This document shows, one piece after another, positions 7,430-15,886 of a stretch of 64,000 bases of DNA. The position numbers and the translations under genes were made by a program. The stretch comes from Azospirillum sp. 47_25 (GTDB taxonomy: Bacteria; Pseudomonadota; Alphaproteobacteria; RF32; CAG-239). The notes beneath the pieces are model-generated. The model was not told the origin of the DNA. It made no database searches and was given only the letters and a program-made list of their open reading frames with translations. Numbering within the stretch: position 1 is the stretch's first letter; the number at the start of each line of letters is the position of its first letter. The stretch lies in assembly GCA_001917125.1 (NCBI GenBank), contig MNTU01000044.1, positions 20,294 through 84,293 of the forward strand. The letters are read 5' to 3'.

Positions 7430-7627
7430 ATGAGTGAAACATTTAAGAAAATAAAAGAAGAATTGTCTGTTTATTATCCCGATGTTACGGATGATGAATT
7501 AGAAACTATGACTAAAAACCTGATTAAATATTTTACATTTTCTGCCAAAGCTGTCTATGCTACTAAAAAAGCAGAGATTCGATTAAGTGACACCGATGTC
7601 ATTAAATCAGATATTTATAAAAAATAA
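7430..7627 (+). CDS. Hypothetical 65-residue acidic protein
   Basis: A small frame beginning MSETFKKIKEELSVYYPDV with a helix-like C-terminal half. No clear ribosome site precedes ATG 7430, and a member of the 14-bp repeat family (7588-7601) lies inside its 3' end, so part of the frame may be repeat-derived. It sits between the Rep-like gene and the recombinase. No family recognised. Confidence 0.45.
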   Translation: MSETFKKIKEELSVYYPDVTDDELETMTKNLIKYFTFSAKAVYATKKAEIRLSDTDVIKSDIYKK

Positions 7628-7628
7628 A

Positions 7629-7663
7629 TTGTCGTTGATGACAAGAACTTTTAAAGCAACCTC
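7629..7663. repeat. 35-bp direct repeat, right copy
   Basis: Partner of 5932-5966. It starts three bases after the stop of the 65-residue ORF and leads into the poly-T tract. Confidence 0.7.
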
Positions 7664-7666
7664 ATT

Positions 7667-7746
<80 letters not shown>

Positions 7747-7834
7747 TTTTGAAAATCATTCATTTTTTTGCGTACTTTCCCAAAACAACACGACATAATA
7801 ACCTTATCGGACTAATTTTAAGGAGTAATTTGTT

Positions 7835-8332
7835 ATGTCTAAAAAGAATAAATATCAAAATATCGCAGATGAAGAGTGTAAACAGGCTGTTATTTTTGCC
7901 CGCGTCTCATCAGAGGAACAGAAAAAAGGTGCTTCGATTGATGCTCAGCTTAAAACGGTTATTGATTACTGCGATAATCACAAGTTTAAGATTCTAGATA
8001 AATTCTCTATTGTCGAAAGTTCAACGCGTGGCGGTCGTCTAAAATTTTATGAAATGCTGGAATTTGTTAAACAGCAAAAGCATAAAACCGCCATTGTCGT
8101 CAATTGTGTTGACCGGTTGCAACGAGGTTATAAAGAATGTGTCGAACTTGATGAGTTACGTAAACAAGGAAGAATTGAAATACATTTTTATAAAGAAACT
8201 TTCTATTTGCATAAAGACAGTACCTCTTCAGATATATTGCGTTGGGATATGGGTGTGTTATCAGCTAAAATGTATGTCGGGTCGCTGCGTGATAATGTCA
8301 TCAGAAGTCAGGAATATATCCGGACTCGATGA
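7835..8332 (+). pseudogene. Serine recombinase, N-terminal catalytic domain (internally deleted gene, part 1)
   Basis: The resolvase-type catalytic domain is intact: ARVSSEEQ with the nucleophilic serine, a central VDRLQRG with catalytic arginine, and the E-helix start SLRDNVIRSQEY. In full-length large serine integrases this leads into the recombinase and zinc-ribbon domains (roughly 250 residues), which are missing; the frame reaches a stop at 8330-8332. Ribosome site AAGGAG at 7820-7825. The catalytic domain may be expressed, but the enzyme should not integrate DNA by itself. Confidence 0.85.
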
Positions 8333-8711
8333 ACAACTTAAAACCTTGTTTCGTGGATATATTCAAGGCAAATGTGATGAGAAAATGTATAATGAACTCA
8401 AAACTGAAATTGAATTGGAAAAAGAGAAACTGCAAAAAGATATGGACAGATACCTTGAGATTGACACTGAAACTGATGAAACCTTGGCAAATATCGCAGA
8501 AATAGCGGCAAATGTAGGAAAATTTCTAAAAAGTCCGATAGTTTCGCAAAAAAGAGATATTTTAAATTTAATATTATCGGACTGCAAAACGGAAGGAAAA
8601 AATCTTTGTTTTTCAATAACTAAACCGTTCGATAAGCTACTAAAAACGCCTGAAATTAACAAATGGTGCCGCTGGCAAGAATCGGACTTGCGACCCCGTC
8701 ATTACCAATGA
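8318..8711 (+). pseudogene. Serine recombinase, C-terminal segment truncated at tRNA-Thr (part 2)
   Basis: In a different frame from part 1, this continues as GLDEQLKTLFRGYIQGKCDE, a coiled, lysine/glutamate-rich segment and finally INKWC at the tRNA boundary. The remaining codons to the TGA at 8709-8711 read through the tRNA gene antisense and are not native. The homologous copy at 543-778 shows a further 35 residues that are lost here. The junction with part 1 near 8318-8330 is both an internal deletion and a frame change. Confidence 0.75.
8542..8669 (+). repeat. Right copy of 128-bp direct repeat, abutting tRNA-Thr
   Basis: Partner of 543-670. Its last six bases (tggtgc, 8664-8669) are the complement of the tRNA-Thr 3' end including CCA, so the recombinase-derived DNA joins the tRNA gene exactly at its 3' terminus, a common integration site for mobile elements. 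Confidence 0.85.
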
Positions 8712-8738
8712 CGTGCTCTACCACTGAGCTACAGCGGC
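8664..8738 (-). tRNA. tRNA-Thr (anticodon GGT)
   Basis: Read on the minus strand, a 75-nt cloverleaf including encoded CCA: acceptor GCCGCTG paired with CAGCGGC, D-arm GCTC...GAGC, anticodon arm CGTCA-TTGGTAA-TGACG with anticodon GGT, and T-arm GCAAG-TCCGATT-CTTGC. Its 3' end is the right boundary of the accessory island. The reading of the stems is complete, so confidence is high. Confidence 0.96.
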
Positions 8739-8835
8739 GGCAACGAAAGGAAACATACACGCCCTTCAAAAAAAAATCAAGTATAATTTTATGATTAATG
8801 TTAATTATTTTTTTTTACGGAAGTTTTTTCTGTCC

Positions 8836-8972
8836 CGGCGGCTCTTCAATTCTTCCTAACCGCCGCTATATATATTAAGCCGGAAGGAATAAACCTTTGC
8901 GGCACTGATAACTTATGACTGGCTGAACAATTAATCACGGAAACACCCGGTTTGTGCCGGGTGTTTTTTATG
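8836..8972 (+). ncRNA. Candidate structured small RNA ending in a terminator
   Basis: Three hairpins occur in a row in a region without an ORF: cggcgg/ccgccg (8836-8865), gccg-aagg/cctt-cggc (8879-8903), and a perfect terminator-type hairpin with acacccgg/ccgggtgt (8943-8966) followed by six T. There is no upstream plus-strand gene for the terminator to serve (the preceding tRNA is on the other strand), so an independent transcript is likely. I do not recognise the family; it could also be a leader of the downstream lipoprotein gene. Confidence 0.4.
8942..8972 (+). terminator. Rho-independent terminator
   Basis: Eight-base-pair GC-rich stem (acacccgg with ccgggtgt) and T6 tract in the plus direction. 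Confidence 0.85.
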
Positions 8973-9025
8973 CTTGGTTATTTTGCAAAAATCTTTTATG
9001 ATAATTCCGGTTTGGTAAAGAGGAT

Positions 9026-9421
9026 ATGTCAATGCATAGACTGTGGCTTGTGGCAGTGTTCTGCCTTTTTTTAAGCGCCTGCGCCGGAGAAAAGCCGGAA
9101 CTGCGCAGCTCCTATCTGCTGGTAACCGGTCCGCACCGTTATCCGGTTACGCTTAACTTTGACGAGGAAAGCGGGCAGTATTGGGGCACTTATTTTAATC
9201 AATATTACGGAGACTATCGGCTGGAAGAAAAAGAAGAAACCCGGCGGATTTTTTTTGACACGGTCAATGCCACCCGGCTCAGACGTCCGGAGCGTATGCT
9301 GAAACCGGAACGCGCCTATTTTGATTTCCTCTATGGCGAAAAAATAATGTATCTGACGCAGGATGAACTGGTTTTGGAAAACATTTACGGTCAGACGCTG
9401 CGTTTTAAAGCTGTCGATTAA
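9026..9421 (+). CDS. META/HslJ-like lipoprotein
   Basis: 131 residues with a lipoprotein signal: basic start, hydrophobic core LWLVAVFCLFL and lipobox LSAC, predicting acylation of the cysteine at about residue 19. The rest fits a META/HslJ beta fold (YPVTLNFDEESGQYWGTYFN, NQYYGDYRL, an E-x-x-Y-F-D-F helix, then DELVLEN and G-x-x-L-R-F). Envelope location follows from the signal; the family role is unclear (HslJ is linked to envelope stress and antibiotic tolerance). The next gene is a divergent paralogue, suggesting tandem duplication. Confidence 0.7.
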   Translation: MSMHRLWLVAVFCLFLSACAGEKPELRSSYLLVTGPHRYPVTLNFDEESGQYWGTYFNQYYGDYRLEEKEETRRIFFDTVNATRLRRPERMLKPERAYFDFLYGEKIMYLTQDELVLENIYGQTLRFKAVD

Positions 9422-9497
9422 AGAATAATTAAGGCTGGTATTTTATGAATATGGGTATATCTTAAAAAAGCACGTTATTTATTAAAGGAGATTTTTC

Positions 9498-9899
9498 ATG
9501 TCTAAACTGTTTAGCCTGATTTTGGGCACTTTGTTGTTTGCCGCCTGCACGGCCGAAACTCCGGACAGTTTCGTCGGTAAGGAATATAAACTGCAGAATG
9601 CTCCGGCAAATGCGGAAATTACGCTCGGCTTCGACGGAAAGGAAAACCGTTTTTTCGGAAAATCGGCAATTAACAATTATTTCGGTTCTTACACGCTGGA
9701 CGGCGATAAAATAACTTTCGGCCCTGCCGGAGCAACCATGATGGCCGGTCCGCAAGAGCTGATGACCGCAGAGCAGGAATATCTGCAGTTTTTGCCGACG
9801 GTCAAGCATTTTAAGTTGGACGGAGAAAAGCTGACCCTGAGCGGCGCAGACGGCAAAGAACTGGTTTTTGAAGAAACCGGAACCGTCTCTGAAAATTAA
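9498..9899 (+). CDS. META/HslJ-like lipoprotein, paralogue of the preceding gene
   Basis: 133 residues starting MSKLFSLILGTLLFAAC with lipobox FAAC. The META-type pattern is clearer here: AEITLGFDGKENRFFGKSAI, NNYFGSYTLDGDKITFGP, ATMMAG, EQEYLQFL, FKLDGEKLTL. Ribosome site AAAGGAG at 9484-9490. It shares residue order and position of the YFGSYTL/YYGDYRL block with its neighbour. A strong terminator follows at 9929. Confidence 0.78.
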   Translation: MSKLFSLILGTLLFAACTAETPDSFVGKEYKLQNAPANAEITLGFDGKENRFFGKSAINNYFGSYTLDGDKITFGPAGATMMAGPQELMTAEQEYLQFLPTVKHFKLDGEKLTLSGADGKELVFEETGTVSEN

Positions 9900-9928
9900 A
9901 TTTCCGGGGCTTTCCCGAAAGAAACCGT

Positions 9929-9961
9929 AAAAACGTTTAGCCGATTCGCTAAACGTTTTTT
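9929..9961 (+). terminator. Rho-independent terminator
   Basis: Twelve-base-pair perfect stem (aaaacgtttagc with gctaaacgtttt) and T-tract after the second META lipoprotein. Confidence 0.88.
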
Positions 9962-10056
9962 GTGCGCGAAGCATTACTTTTCTGTTGTTTTTATTTCAAA
10001 AATAGCTATTCTTTACAAACGTTAACTAATAATAAAATGAAATAGGACGAATGCAC

Positions 10057-11337
10057 ATGTTGGATATTAAATATATTATCGATAATCAGAATCAAGTCAA
10101 AGAAAGCCTGACTAAAAAAGGATTCCCTTCCGAAAACGTCGATAATTTAATATCAACCTATCTGGAAATGAACAAACTCAAAACCTCGTCACAGGCTCTG
10201 GCGGAAGAGAAAAACCGGCTGAGCAACTCCATTAAGTCAGCCTCGGCGGAAGAGCGTCCCGCAATTATAGCTAAAAGCCGTGAACTCGGTGATGAACTGA
10301 AAAAGCAGCAGGAAGAACTGGGTGAAATTCAGGCCCGGTTTGACGAGCAGATGCTGCGTATGCCGAACTATCCCAGCCCGGACTGCCCGGTCGGACCTGA
10401 TGAAAGCGCCAACGTTGTTCTGCGCAAGGTGGGCGAGCCGACCAAGTTTGACTTTACCCCCCGCGACCATATTGAGCTGATGGAGTTAAACGACTGGAGC
10501 GAAATGGAGCGCATTGCCAAAGTTTCCGGTTCTCGCACTTATGCAATTAAAAATGATTTGGCACAGTTGGAGCTGGCCATTCACATGATGGTACTCGACA
10601 AACTGCGTTCTCACGGTTTTACGGTCATTACCGTACCTTCCATCTCCAAAGAACGGCCTTTGTACGGCCAGGGCTATCTGCCTTTTTCCCGCGACGAGAT
10701 TTATTATATGCCTGCCGATGATTTATATCTTTCGGGAACAGCCGAATTGATTCTGAATTCCCTGCGTGCCGATGAAATTCTCAGCGAGAACGAACTGCCG
10801 ATTCTCTATGCCGGATTTTCTCCCTGTTTCCGTCGTGAAGCCGGAGCCGCCGGAAAAGACACCCGCGGTTTGGTGCGGGTTCACCAGTTTATGAAAACCG
10901 AACAGTTTGTCATCTGCAAAAATGACGTCAACGAAAGTGACAAGTGGCATAAAAAGCTTCTGGCGATCTCCGAAGAAGTTTTGCAGGATTTGGAGCTTCC
11001 TTATCAGGTTCTTGATATCTGCACCGGTGATATGGGTGCGCCGAAATATCGTCAGTATGACCTGGAGGCCTGGGTTCCTTCGCAGAACTGTTATCGTGAA
11101 ACCCATTCCTGCTCCAACATCACTGATTGGCAGGCCCGCCGGACGAATTTGCGCTATCGCGACAATGCCGACGGCAAAGTTAAATATGTTCATACATTGA
11201 ACAATACCGGCATCGCAACGCCCCGCGCTCTGGTTCCGTTTATTGAAAATCACCAGAATGCGGACGGTACGGTTAATATTCCGGTCAAGCTGCGGCCTTA
11301 TCTCGGCGGCAAGACCAAAATCGGTAAAAACGCTTAA
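10057..11337 (+). CDS. serS: Seryl-tRNA synthetase
   Basis: 426 residues, typical length. N-terminal MLDIKYIIDNQNQVKE leads into the long coiled-coil tRNA-binding arm (about 30-100), then the class II core with motif 2 PCFRREAGAAGKDTRGLVRV and HQF, and motif 3 near LNNTGIATPRALVPFIENHQ. It charges tRNA-Ser with serine in the cytoplasm. ATG 10057 fits better than 10051: AGGA at 10044-10047 is at normal spacing and the protein then begins in the family-typical way. A terminator follows. Confidence 0.97.
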   Translation: MLDIKYIIDNQNQVKESLTKKGFPSENVDNLISTYLEMNKLKTSSQALAEEKNRLSNSIKSASAEERPAIIAKSRELGDELKKQQEELGEIQARFDEQMLRMPNYPSPDCPVGPDESANVVLRKVGEPTKFDFTPRDHIELMELNDWSEMERIAKVSGSRTYAIKNDLAQLELAIHMMVLDKLRSHGFTVITVPSISKERPLYGQGYLPFSRDEIYYMPADDLYLSGTAELILNSLRADEILSENELPILYAGFSPCFRREAGAAGKDTRGLVRVHQFMKTEQFVICKNDVNESDKWHKKLLAISEEVLQDLELPYQVLDICTGDMGAPKYRQYDLEAWVPSQNCYRETHSCSNITDWQARRTNLRYRDNADGKVKYVHTLNNTGIATPRALVPFIENHQNADGTVNIPVKLRPYLGGKTKIGKNA

Positions 11338-11341
11338 ACTG

Positions 11342-11369
11342 AAAACCGCTCCTTGTGGGCGGTTTTTTT
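11342..11369 (+). terminator. Rho-independent terminator of serS
   Basis: Stem aaaaccgc with gcggtttt and a T7 run. Confidence 0.85.
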
Positions 11370-11383
11370 GCGGGAGAAAAAGC

Positions 11384-12697
11384 ATGACGCCTTCTGACAT
11401 CCGTAAAATAATCGACTTCTATCGCATTGTTGAAAAATTGTGTCTGGTCAGACGCGACGTAAAATTATCCGACGGCCGACCGGAGAATGATACCGCGCAT
11501 ATTTTGAAAACGGCTTATCTGGCAATGTCGGTCTTTCCTTATCTGCAAACAAAAGTCGATTTGACCAGAATGCTGGAGCTGGCTCTGGTTCATGATTTGG
11601 TTGAAGCCGAATGCGGTGATGTTCCTCTGGCTGCCCAACAGGGGGATTCTCAACTGAAAAAACAGAAGAAAGAAGCCGAAACCGCCGCCGTAAAACGTTA
11701 TCGCCGAATGCTGCCCGCCGCTGCCGGCAGCCGGATTTATGACTTGTTTATGGAATATGAAAACAAAAGCAGCCGCGAAGCACAGATTGTTTATGTTCTG
11801 GATAAACTGGAGGCTGATTTTCAGGCCTGCCGTTATGGCGATGTCCGCTATTGGGGAGAGGGGGCGAACGGCGACTGGTATTATCGTTGCGTGATGAGCG
11901 GCGAAACCCCGGAAAAACCGTGGCTTGCCAAACTTAAAGAACCGCTGCTGGATCATCTGGAAGCCCAGTGTCTGAATATTTGCCGTATGGCCATGATTAA
12001 AAGCTGTGTTAAAACGAATGTTATTCCGTCAGAATTAAATTATCAGCGTCTGCCGTTAACCGATGCTTTGTCCGACTTTATGGATATCGTTGAAAAGCTG
12101 GCCCTGGTTAACCGGGATAACCTGTTGTCCGACGGAACGCCGGAAAGCGATGCCGACCATGTTGTTAAACTGTGTTTCCTGCTGTTGGTTCTTACCCCTT
12201 ATCTGCAAAATCGGTTTGCTTGCGGAGAACTGCTGCGGCTGGCTTTAATCCATGATTTGCCGGAAGCGCTGGCCGGGGATGTTTCTTTGTCATCGCAGAT
12301 TCGCTATCCGGAATTGAGAGTGCACAAAAAAGAAAAAGAAGCCGAAGCTGCCGCCGCTATCCGTGCCGTATTGCCGGCTCCGTTAAATCAGCAGTTTTTT
12401 GCTTTGTTTAGCGAATATGAAGCGGGAGTAACCCCGGAAAGCCGTCTGGTTAAATTGCTGGACAAACTGGAAGCAACCCTGCAAAGCAATCTTTATCATG
12501 ACGGCGATGTCCGCTACTGGGGAAAATGTGATTGCGGCGACTGGTATTATCGTAACGCATTGACGCCGCATCCGGAAGTCAATGAACTGAATGAGCCCGC
12601 GGTATCCGCTTTGCAGGAGGAGATTATCCGCCTCTCCCGGGAAAATATTCTGAAAAGCGGCCTTTCTCTGCCTGAAACGGAAGCGGCCGCACAATAA
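11384..12697 (+). CDS. Tandem HD-domain phosphohydrolase (two YfbR/HD_3-like domains)
   Basis: 437 residues in two homologous halves (about 1-205 and 225-437). Each has an F.DIVEKL/FYRIVEKL start, LVxR/NRD...LSDG.PE.D..H, the central HDL (ALVHDLVEAECGDV; ALIHDLPEALAGDV) and a repeated DVRYWG...GDWYYR block. The H...HD...D metal ligands are present in both halves. Single-domain relatives include 5'-nucleotidases such as YfbR; a nucleotide phosphatase role is inferred. ATG 11384 has GGGAG upstream; the frame extends back into serS without support. Confidence 0.82.
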   Translation: MTPSDIRKIIDFYRIVEKLCLVRRDVKLSDGRPENDTAHILKTAYLAMSVFPYLQTKVDLTRMLELALVHDLVEAECGDVPLAAQQGDSQLKKQKKEAETAAVKRYRRMLPAAAGSRIYDLFMEYENKSSREAQIVYVLDKLEADFQACRYGDVRYWGEGANGDWYYRCVMSGETPEKPWLAKLKEPLLDHLEAQCLNICRMAMIKSCVKTNVIPSELNYQRLPLTDALSDFMDIVEKLALVNRDNLLSDGTPESDADHVVKLCFLLLVLTPYLQNRFACGELLRLALIHDLPEALAGDVSLSSQIRYPELRVHKKEKEAEAAAAIRAVLPAPLNQQFFALFSEYEAGVTPESRLVKLLDKLEATLQSNLYHDGDVRYWGKCDCGDWYYRNALTPHPEVNELNEPAVSALQEEIIRLSRENILKSGLSLPETEAAAQ

Positions 12698-12700
12698 AAA

Positions 12701-12722
12701 AGCCCTCCGGGGAGGAGGGCTC
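12701..12722 (-). terminator. Rho-independent terminator of the minus-strand gene at 12727-14556
   Basis: Eight-base-pair stem agccctcc/ggagggct. The T-tract is on the minus strand (A6 at 12696-12701 on plus), so it serves the minus-strand transcript, although plus-strand transcripts also cross the hairpin. Confidence 0.75.
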
Positions 12723-12726
12723 GGTC

Positions 12727-14556
12727 TTAACTGTTGCTGTTAAGGTTCTGAATTGCCAGCAAAAACGGAGAAATCAGCTTGGGTTGCGGTTTGGCGCCAT
12801 AATGTTTTTCCAGCACCTGAATCTGATTTATCTTTTTCAAAACGCTGGCCGGAACTCTGGTATCTGCCGGCAGATAAAGGTCAAAACTGCTGTAGCTGCC
12901 GGTTGAGGTCATCGGCCGACGGATCTTGCTGGAACAGTCTTTGTTGCCGCTGAAGATGCCGATGTGTCCGTGCGGATGCGAGGCGCTGCGTCCATAAACG
13001 CCGACCCCGCCATCGGGAACCACGGTGTTATTGCTGACATGGCTTTTGATGCGGACAAAATGCGGATTGGCGTCAAGTTGCCGCTTGGCCATATAAGCGC
13101 TTCGGCCGTACATTTCGCCCAATCCGGTTTCGCGGAAAGCTTTTTTGGCGCCGCGGAAGCAATAGCCTTCACAGTTCATCCGGGCCGCGACGTCTTCGGC
13201 ATTCTCAGCCAGCTTTATGGCTGTTGGGCTGGGAACCATCGCCGCCAGATCTTCGGCAGTGAATTCAATATCGGTATAAGACAGGTCGGCAAGGGTAACG
13301 ACATTTTCTTCCGCCGCCGGAGAATCCTGTTGTGTCATGGCATTAATGAGCGTTTGCTCCAGCAAAGGGTTGATAAAGCCGAAATCGGTCAGTTCATAAT
13401 CAGGATAACTTTTGTTCTCTTCTGCGGCCTGTGTGAATGAAGCCGTTAAACCGGCAGACTGGTCAGGCGTTATATCCGGCAGAGAAATCTGCTTACTGTT
13501 TAAAGCAGCTTTATATGACGCATTGTCGTTCATCGGGTAACCGTTGTATGCCCCGGTGGTGCTGAACAATGTGGCTGCAGCCACGCCGTAGCGTTTGATG
13601 TTGCGGCGGAAAGCCTTGGCCGCGTCTCCGCAGAATTCTTTAACCTGTCTGAAAAACGACATTCCTGATTTTTTCTTCGTGCCTGTCTTGGGGGCAGACT
13701 GTTTTTTAGCTGCCCGAACCAAAGAATCGATTTTAGCCTGCGGCTGAGAGGCGACAGCTGTTCCGTTATCCGGTTTATGTTCCGTTTTAGGTTGAGAAGG
13801 AACCGGTGCCTGAGACTGAACCGGCTTTACGAAATCATCTGCCGGTTTGTTTACTTGAAGGTGAATTTCTTCACTCGTAATTTTCTCAGCTTCATCGACA
13901 ACCGGATGTTCGGCGACAGTCTCGCCCGTCATTGGTACCGAAACCGTCTCGGCCGGATTTTCTGTTTCCCGTTGTATGCGGAGAGCCGTATTGTCGGAGA
14001 CCTCTTTTACGCCGGATTTTGTTTCCCGAATGTTCATGGAATATTCCTCCGACATAGGAGCTGCGGCTGTCTCTGCCGTGTCTGATTCAAAAATTTCATT
14101 GTCGGGAAGAACAAATTCATCGGCAGTGCCGCGGGACATGGCATCCAAATTGAATGTTTCAGACATTTCTGCCGAAACAGCGCCCTGTCGGCGGGTCGTC
14201 TGATAACGATGCTGCTCGAGCATAATTTTGGCCTTGGTTGCTTCGGGAGAATATTCATAACGCATCTGACCGCCGTGCTTATAATAGTTGCGGCCGAATT
14301 CTTCAATATATTCTTTCATTAAATCCAATGCGTCATTATCAATGTTGAGCTTCCCTTCGGCAAAGAGTTTAATCTGCTCTTCGGCCTCCTCGACGATTTG
14401 AGCAAATTTGGCATTGACAATATGCCGGACTTGCAGATTTTGCTGGGCATTTTTGCAGAATTCATAGATTTCTCTGATTTTCAGTAATTTTTGCTTGGTA
14501 ATATGATGAGAATTGTTAGCTGCGATTGAGGAATAAGTGTCGTCATTAAATGTCAT
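12727..14556 (-). CDS. Large protein with C-terminal CHAP/NlpC-like cysteine-hydrolase domain
   Basis: 609 residues with three parts. The N-terminal about 130 residues are helical (ITKQKLLKIREIYEFCKNAQ). A long acidic, proline-rich low-complexity linker follows (about 130-300), then a basic stretch with a weak hydrophobic patch near RRNIKRYGVAAATLFSTTG. The C-terminal domain has CEGYCFRGAKKAFRETG and, about 60 residues on, ASHPHGHIGIFSG, the Cys and His spacing of papain/CHAP-like hydrolases. No N-terminal signal peptide is seen. ATG 14556 has AGGAAGG upstream and is preferred over 14574. It could be a peptidoglycan amidase or a secreted effector. Confidence 0.6.
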   Translation of the reverse strand: MTFNDDTYSSIAANNSHHITKQKLLKIREIYEFCKNAQQNLQVRHIVNAKFAQIVEEAEEQIKLFAEGKLNIDNDALDLMKEYIEEFGRNYYKHGGQMRYEYSPEATKAKIMLEQHRYQTTRRQGAVSAEMSETFNLDAMSRGTADEFVLPDNEIFESDTAETAAAPMSEEYSMNIRETKSGVKEVSDNTALRIQRETENPAETVSVPMTGETVAEHPVVDEAEKITSEEIHLQVNKPADDFVKPVQSQAPVPSQPKTEHKPDNGTAVASQPQAKIDSLVRAAKKQSAPKTGTKKKSGMSFFRQVKEFCGDAAKAFRRNIKRYGVAAATLFSTTGAYNGYPMNDNASYKAALNSKQISLPDITPDQSAGLTASFTQAAEENKSYPDYELTDFGFINPLLEQTLINAMTQQDSPAAEENVVTLADLSYTDIEFTAEDLAAMVPSPTAIKLAENAEDVAARMNCEGYCFRGAKKAFRETGLGEMYGRSAYMAKRQLDANPHFVRIKSHVSNNTVVPDGGVGVYGRSASHPHGHIGIFSGNKDCSSKIRRPMTSTGSYSSFDLYLPADTRVPASVLKKINQIQVLEKHYGAKPQPKLISPFLLAIQNLNSNS

Positions 14557-14803
14557 TTTCTTACCTTCCTGCATGTTTTTTTAGCTGATGTGACAAAATA
14601 TAACAAATTTTTGTCATTGTGTAAAGGGTGGAATTTTAATTTTAATAAAAGTGTAACATTGAAAATATTGTTGAATAACAATAAGTTATTGTGAGATATA
14701 ACGAATTTCATATTCCGCTATAACTTTCGTTATATAATTGCGTTTTGTCTATTTTAAATTACTCCGCGGAATGGTTTTGGGCTTTATGAAATCTCAGATA
14801 GGT
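14557..14803. other. AT-rich intergenic region with a 10-bp inverted repeat
   Basis: This region lies upstream of the CHAP-like gene and downstream of yejB. A perfect 10-bp inverted repeat, atataacgaa (14696-14705) and ttcgttatat (14726-14735), has its centres about three helical turns apart, and a smaller palindrome caata-agt-tattg lies at about 14679-14691. These could be operator sites for the CHAP-like gene. No ORF. Confidence 0.45.
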
Positions 14804-15886
14804 TCAGAGATTGCCGGCGCTGGAAAAATTGATGCGCGGGTCAACTAAGGAATAAGTGATGTCGCTGAGTAATTTCAGCAGCAGGCCTAAAAGCGCAAAA
14901 ATGTATAAGGTTCCGAAAATAACCGGATAATCGCGGGTCATAATGGCTTCGTAGCCGAGCAGACCTAACCCGTTAAGTGAAAAAATAACTTCAATCAGCA
15001 ACGAGCCGGTAAACAGCATTTTAATCAGCAGCGTCGGAAAACCGGCAACCACAATCAGCATTGCATTGCGAAAGACATGCCCGTATAAAACCTGATTTTC
15101 ACTCAGGCCTTTGGCGCGGGCAGTCAAAACATACGGCTTGTTGATTTCATCCAGAAACGAATTTTTTGTCAGCATGGTCAGGCTAGCAAATCCTCCGATA
15201 ACCATGGCTGTCACCGGCAAGGCAATATGCCAGAAATAATCAATGATTTTGCCGAACAGGGAAAGCTGCTCCCAGTTGTCGGAAGTGAGCCCCCTCAGCG
15301 GAAACCAGTGCAGATAAGTTCCTCCGGCAAAAAAGACAATCAGAAACACCGCAAACAGAAAAACCGGAATAGCCGCCCCGATGATAACCGCAAAAGAAGT
15401 CCAGACGTCAAAAGCGCTTCTGTCGCGTACGGCTTTTTTTATGCCCAGCGGCAGCGCAATCAGATAGATAATCAAAGTTGACCACAGTCCCAATGAAACG
15501 GAAACCGGCAGCCTTTCCCAAATCAGACGGCTGACGGATTTATCCTGATAATAGCTTTTGCCGAAATCAAACCTGGCATAAGAACTGACCATTTGCCAAA
15601 AGCGTTCATGCAGAGGTTTGTCAAATCCGAATTGTTTTTCCAGCTCTTTGATTAAGTCTTCGGGCACACCCTGCGCTCCCTGATATTTTGCCGCCGACTG
15701 ATTCATGTTTACCGCCGCGGTGGAGGTAAACTGCGACTTTGAATCAACGTTAAAACCGCGGTATTTGGCCAGAGTGTGTTCCACCGGTCCGCCCGGTGCC
15801 GTCTGGATAATCAGAAAATTGATTGTCAGAATGCCCAGCAGTGTCAGCGGAATCAGCAGCAGGCGTTTAATAATGTAATTTCTCAT
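14804..15886 (-). CDS. yejB: Peptide ABC transporter permease YejB
   Basis: 360 residues. Starts [20 protein letters not shown], the typical first segment of DppB/YejB permeases, and has the EAA-type loop ([20 protein letters not shown] with RNA), several membrane segments and the end [10 protein letters not shown]. YejB with YejE forms the inner-membrane channel for peptide import (microcin C in E. coli). ATG 15886 overlaps the yejA stop by 4 bp, so the genes are coupled. yejE and yejF, which normally follow, are not found downstream. Confidence 0.93.
   Translation of the reverse strand: MRNYIIKRLLLIPLTLLGILTINFLIIQTAPGGPVEHTLAKYRGFNVDSKSQFTSTAAVNMNQSAAKYQGAQGVPEDLIKELEKQFGFDKPLHERFWQMVSSYARFDFGKSYYQDKSVSRLIWERLPVSVSLGLWSTLIIYLIALPLGIKKAVRDRSAFDVWTSFAVIIGAAIPVFLFAVFLIVFFAGGTYLHWFPLRGLTSDNWEQLSLFGKIIDYFWHIALPVTAMVIGGFASLTMLTKNSFLDEINKPYVLTARAKGLSENQVLYGHVFRNAMLIVVAGFPTLLIKMLFTGSLLIEVIFSLNGLGLLGYEAIMTRDYPVIFGTLYIFALLGLLLKLLSDITYSLVDPRINFSSAGNL

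Noticed and set aside
8879..8903. SRP (4.5S) RNA, suggested by CCGGAAGGAA
   Set aside because: The rest of the conserved SRP apical loop is missing; the match is a short coincidence inside a small hairpin.
10237..11400. Long minus-strand ORFs opposite serS, accA, dnaE and other core genes
   Set aside because: Antisense shadows of well-identified genes caused by codon bias; no ribosome sites or recognisable proteins.
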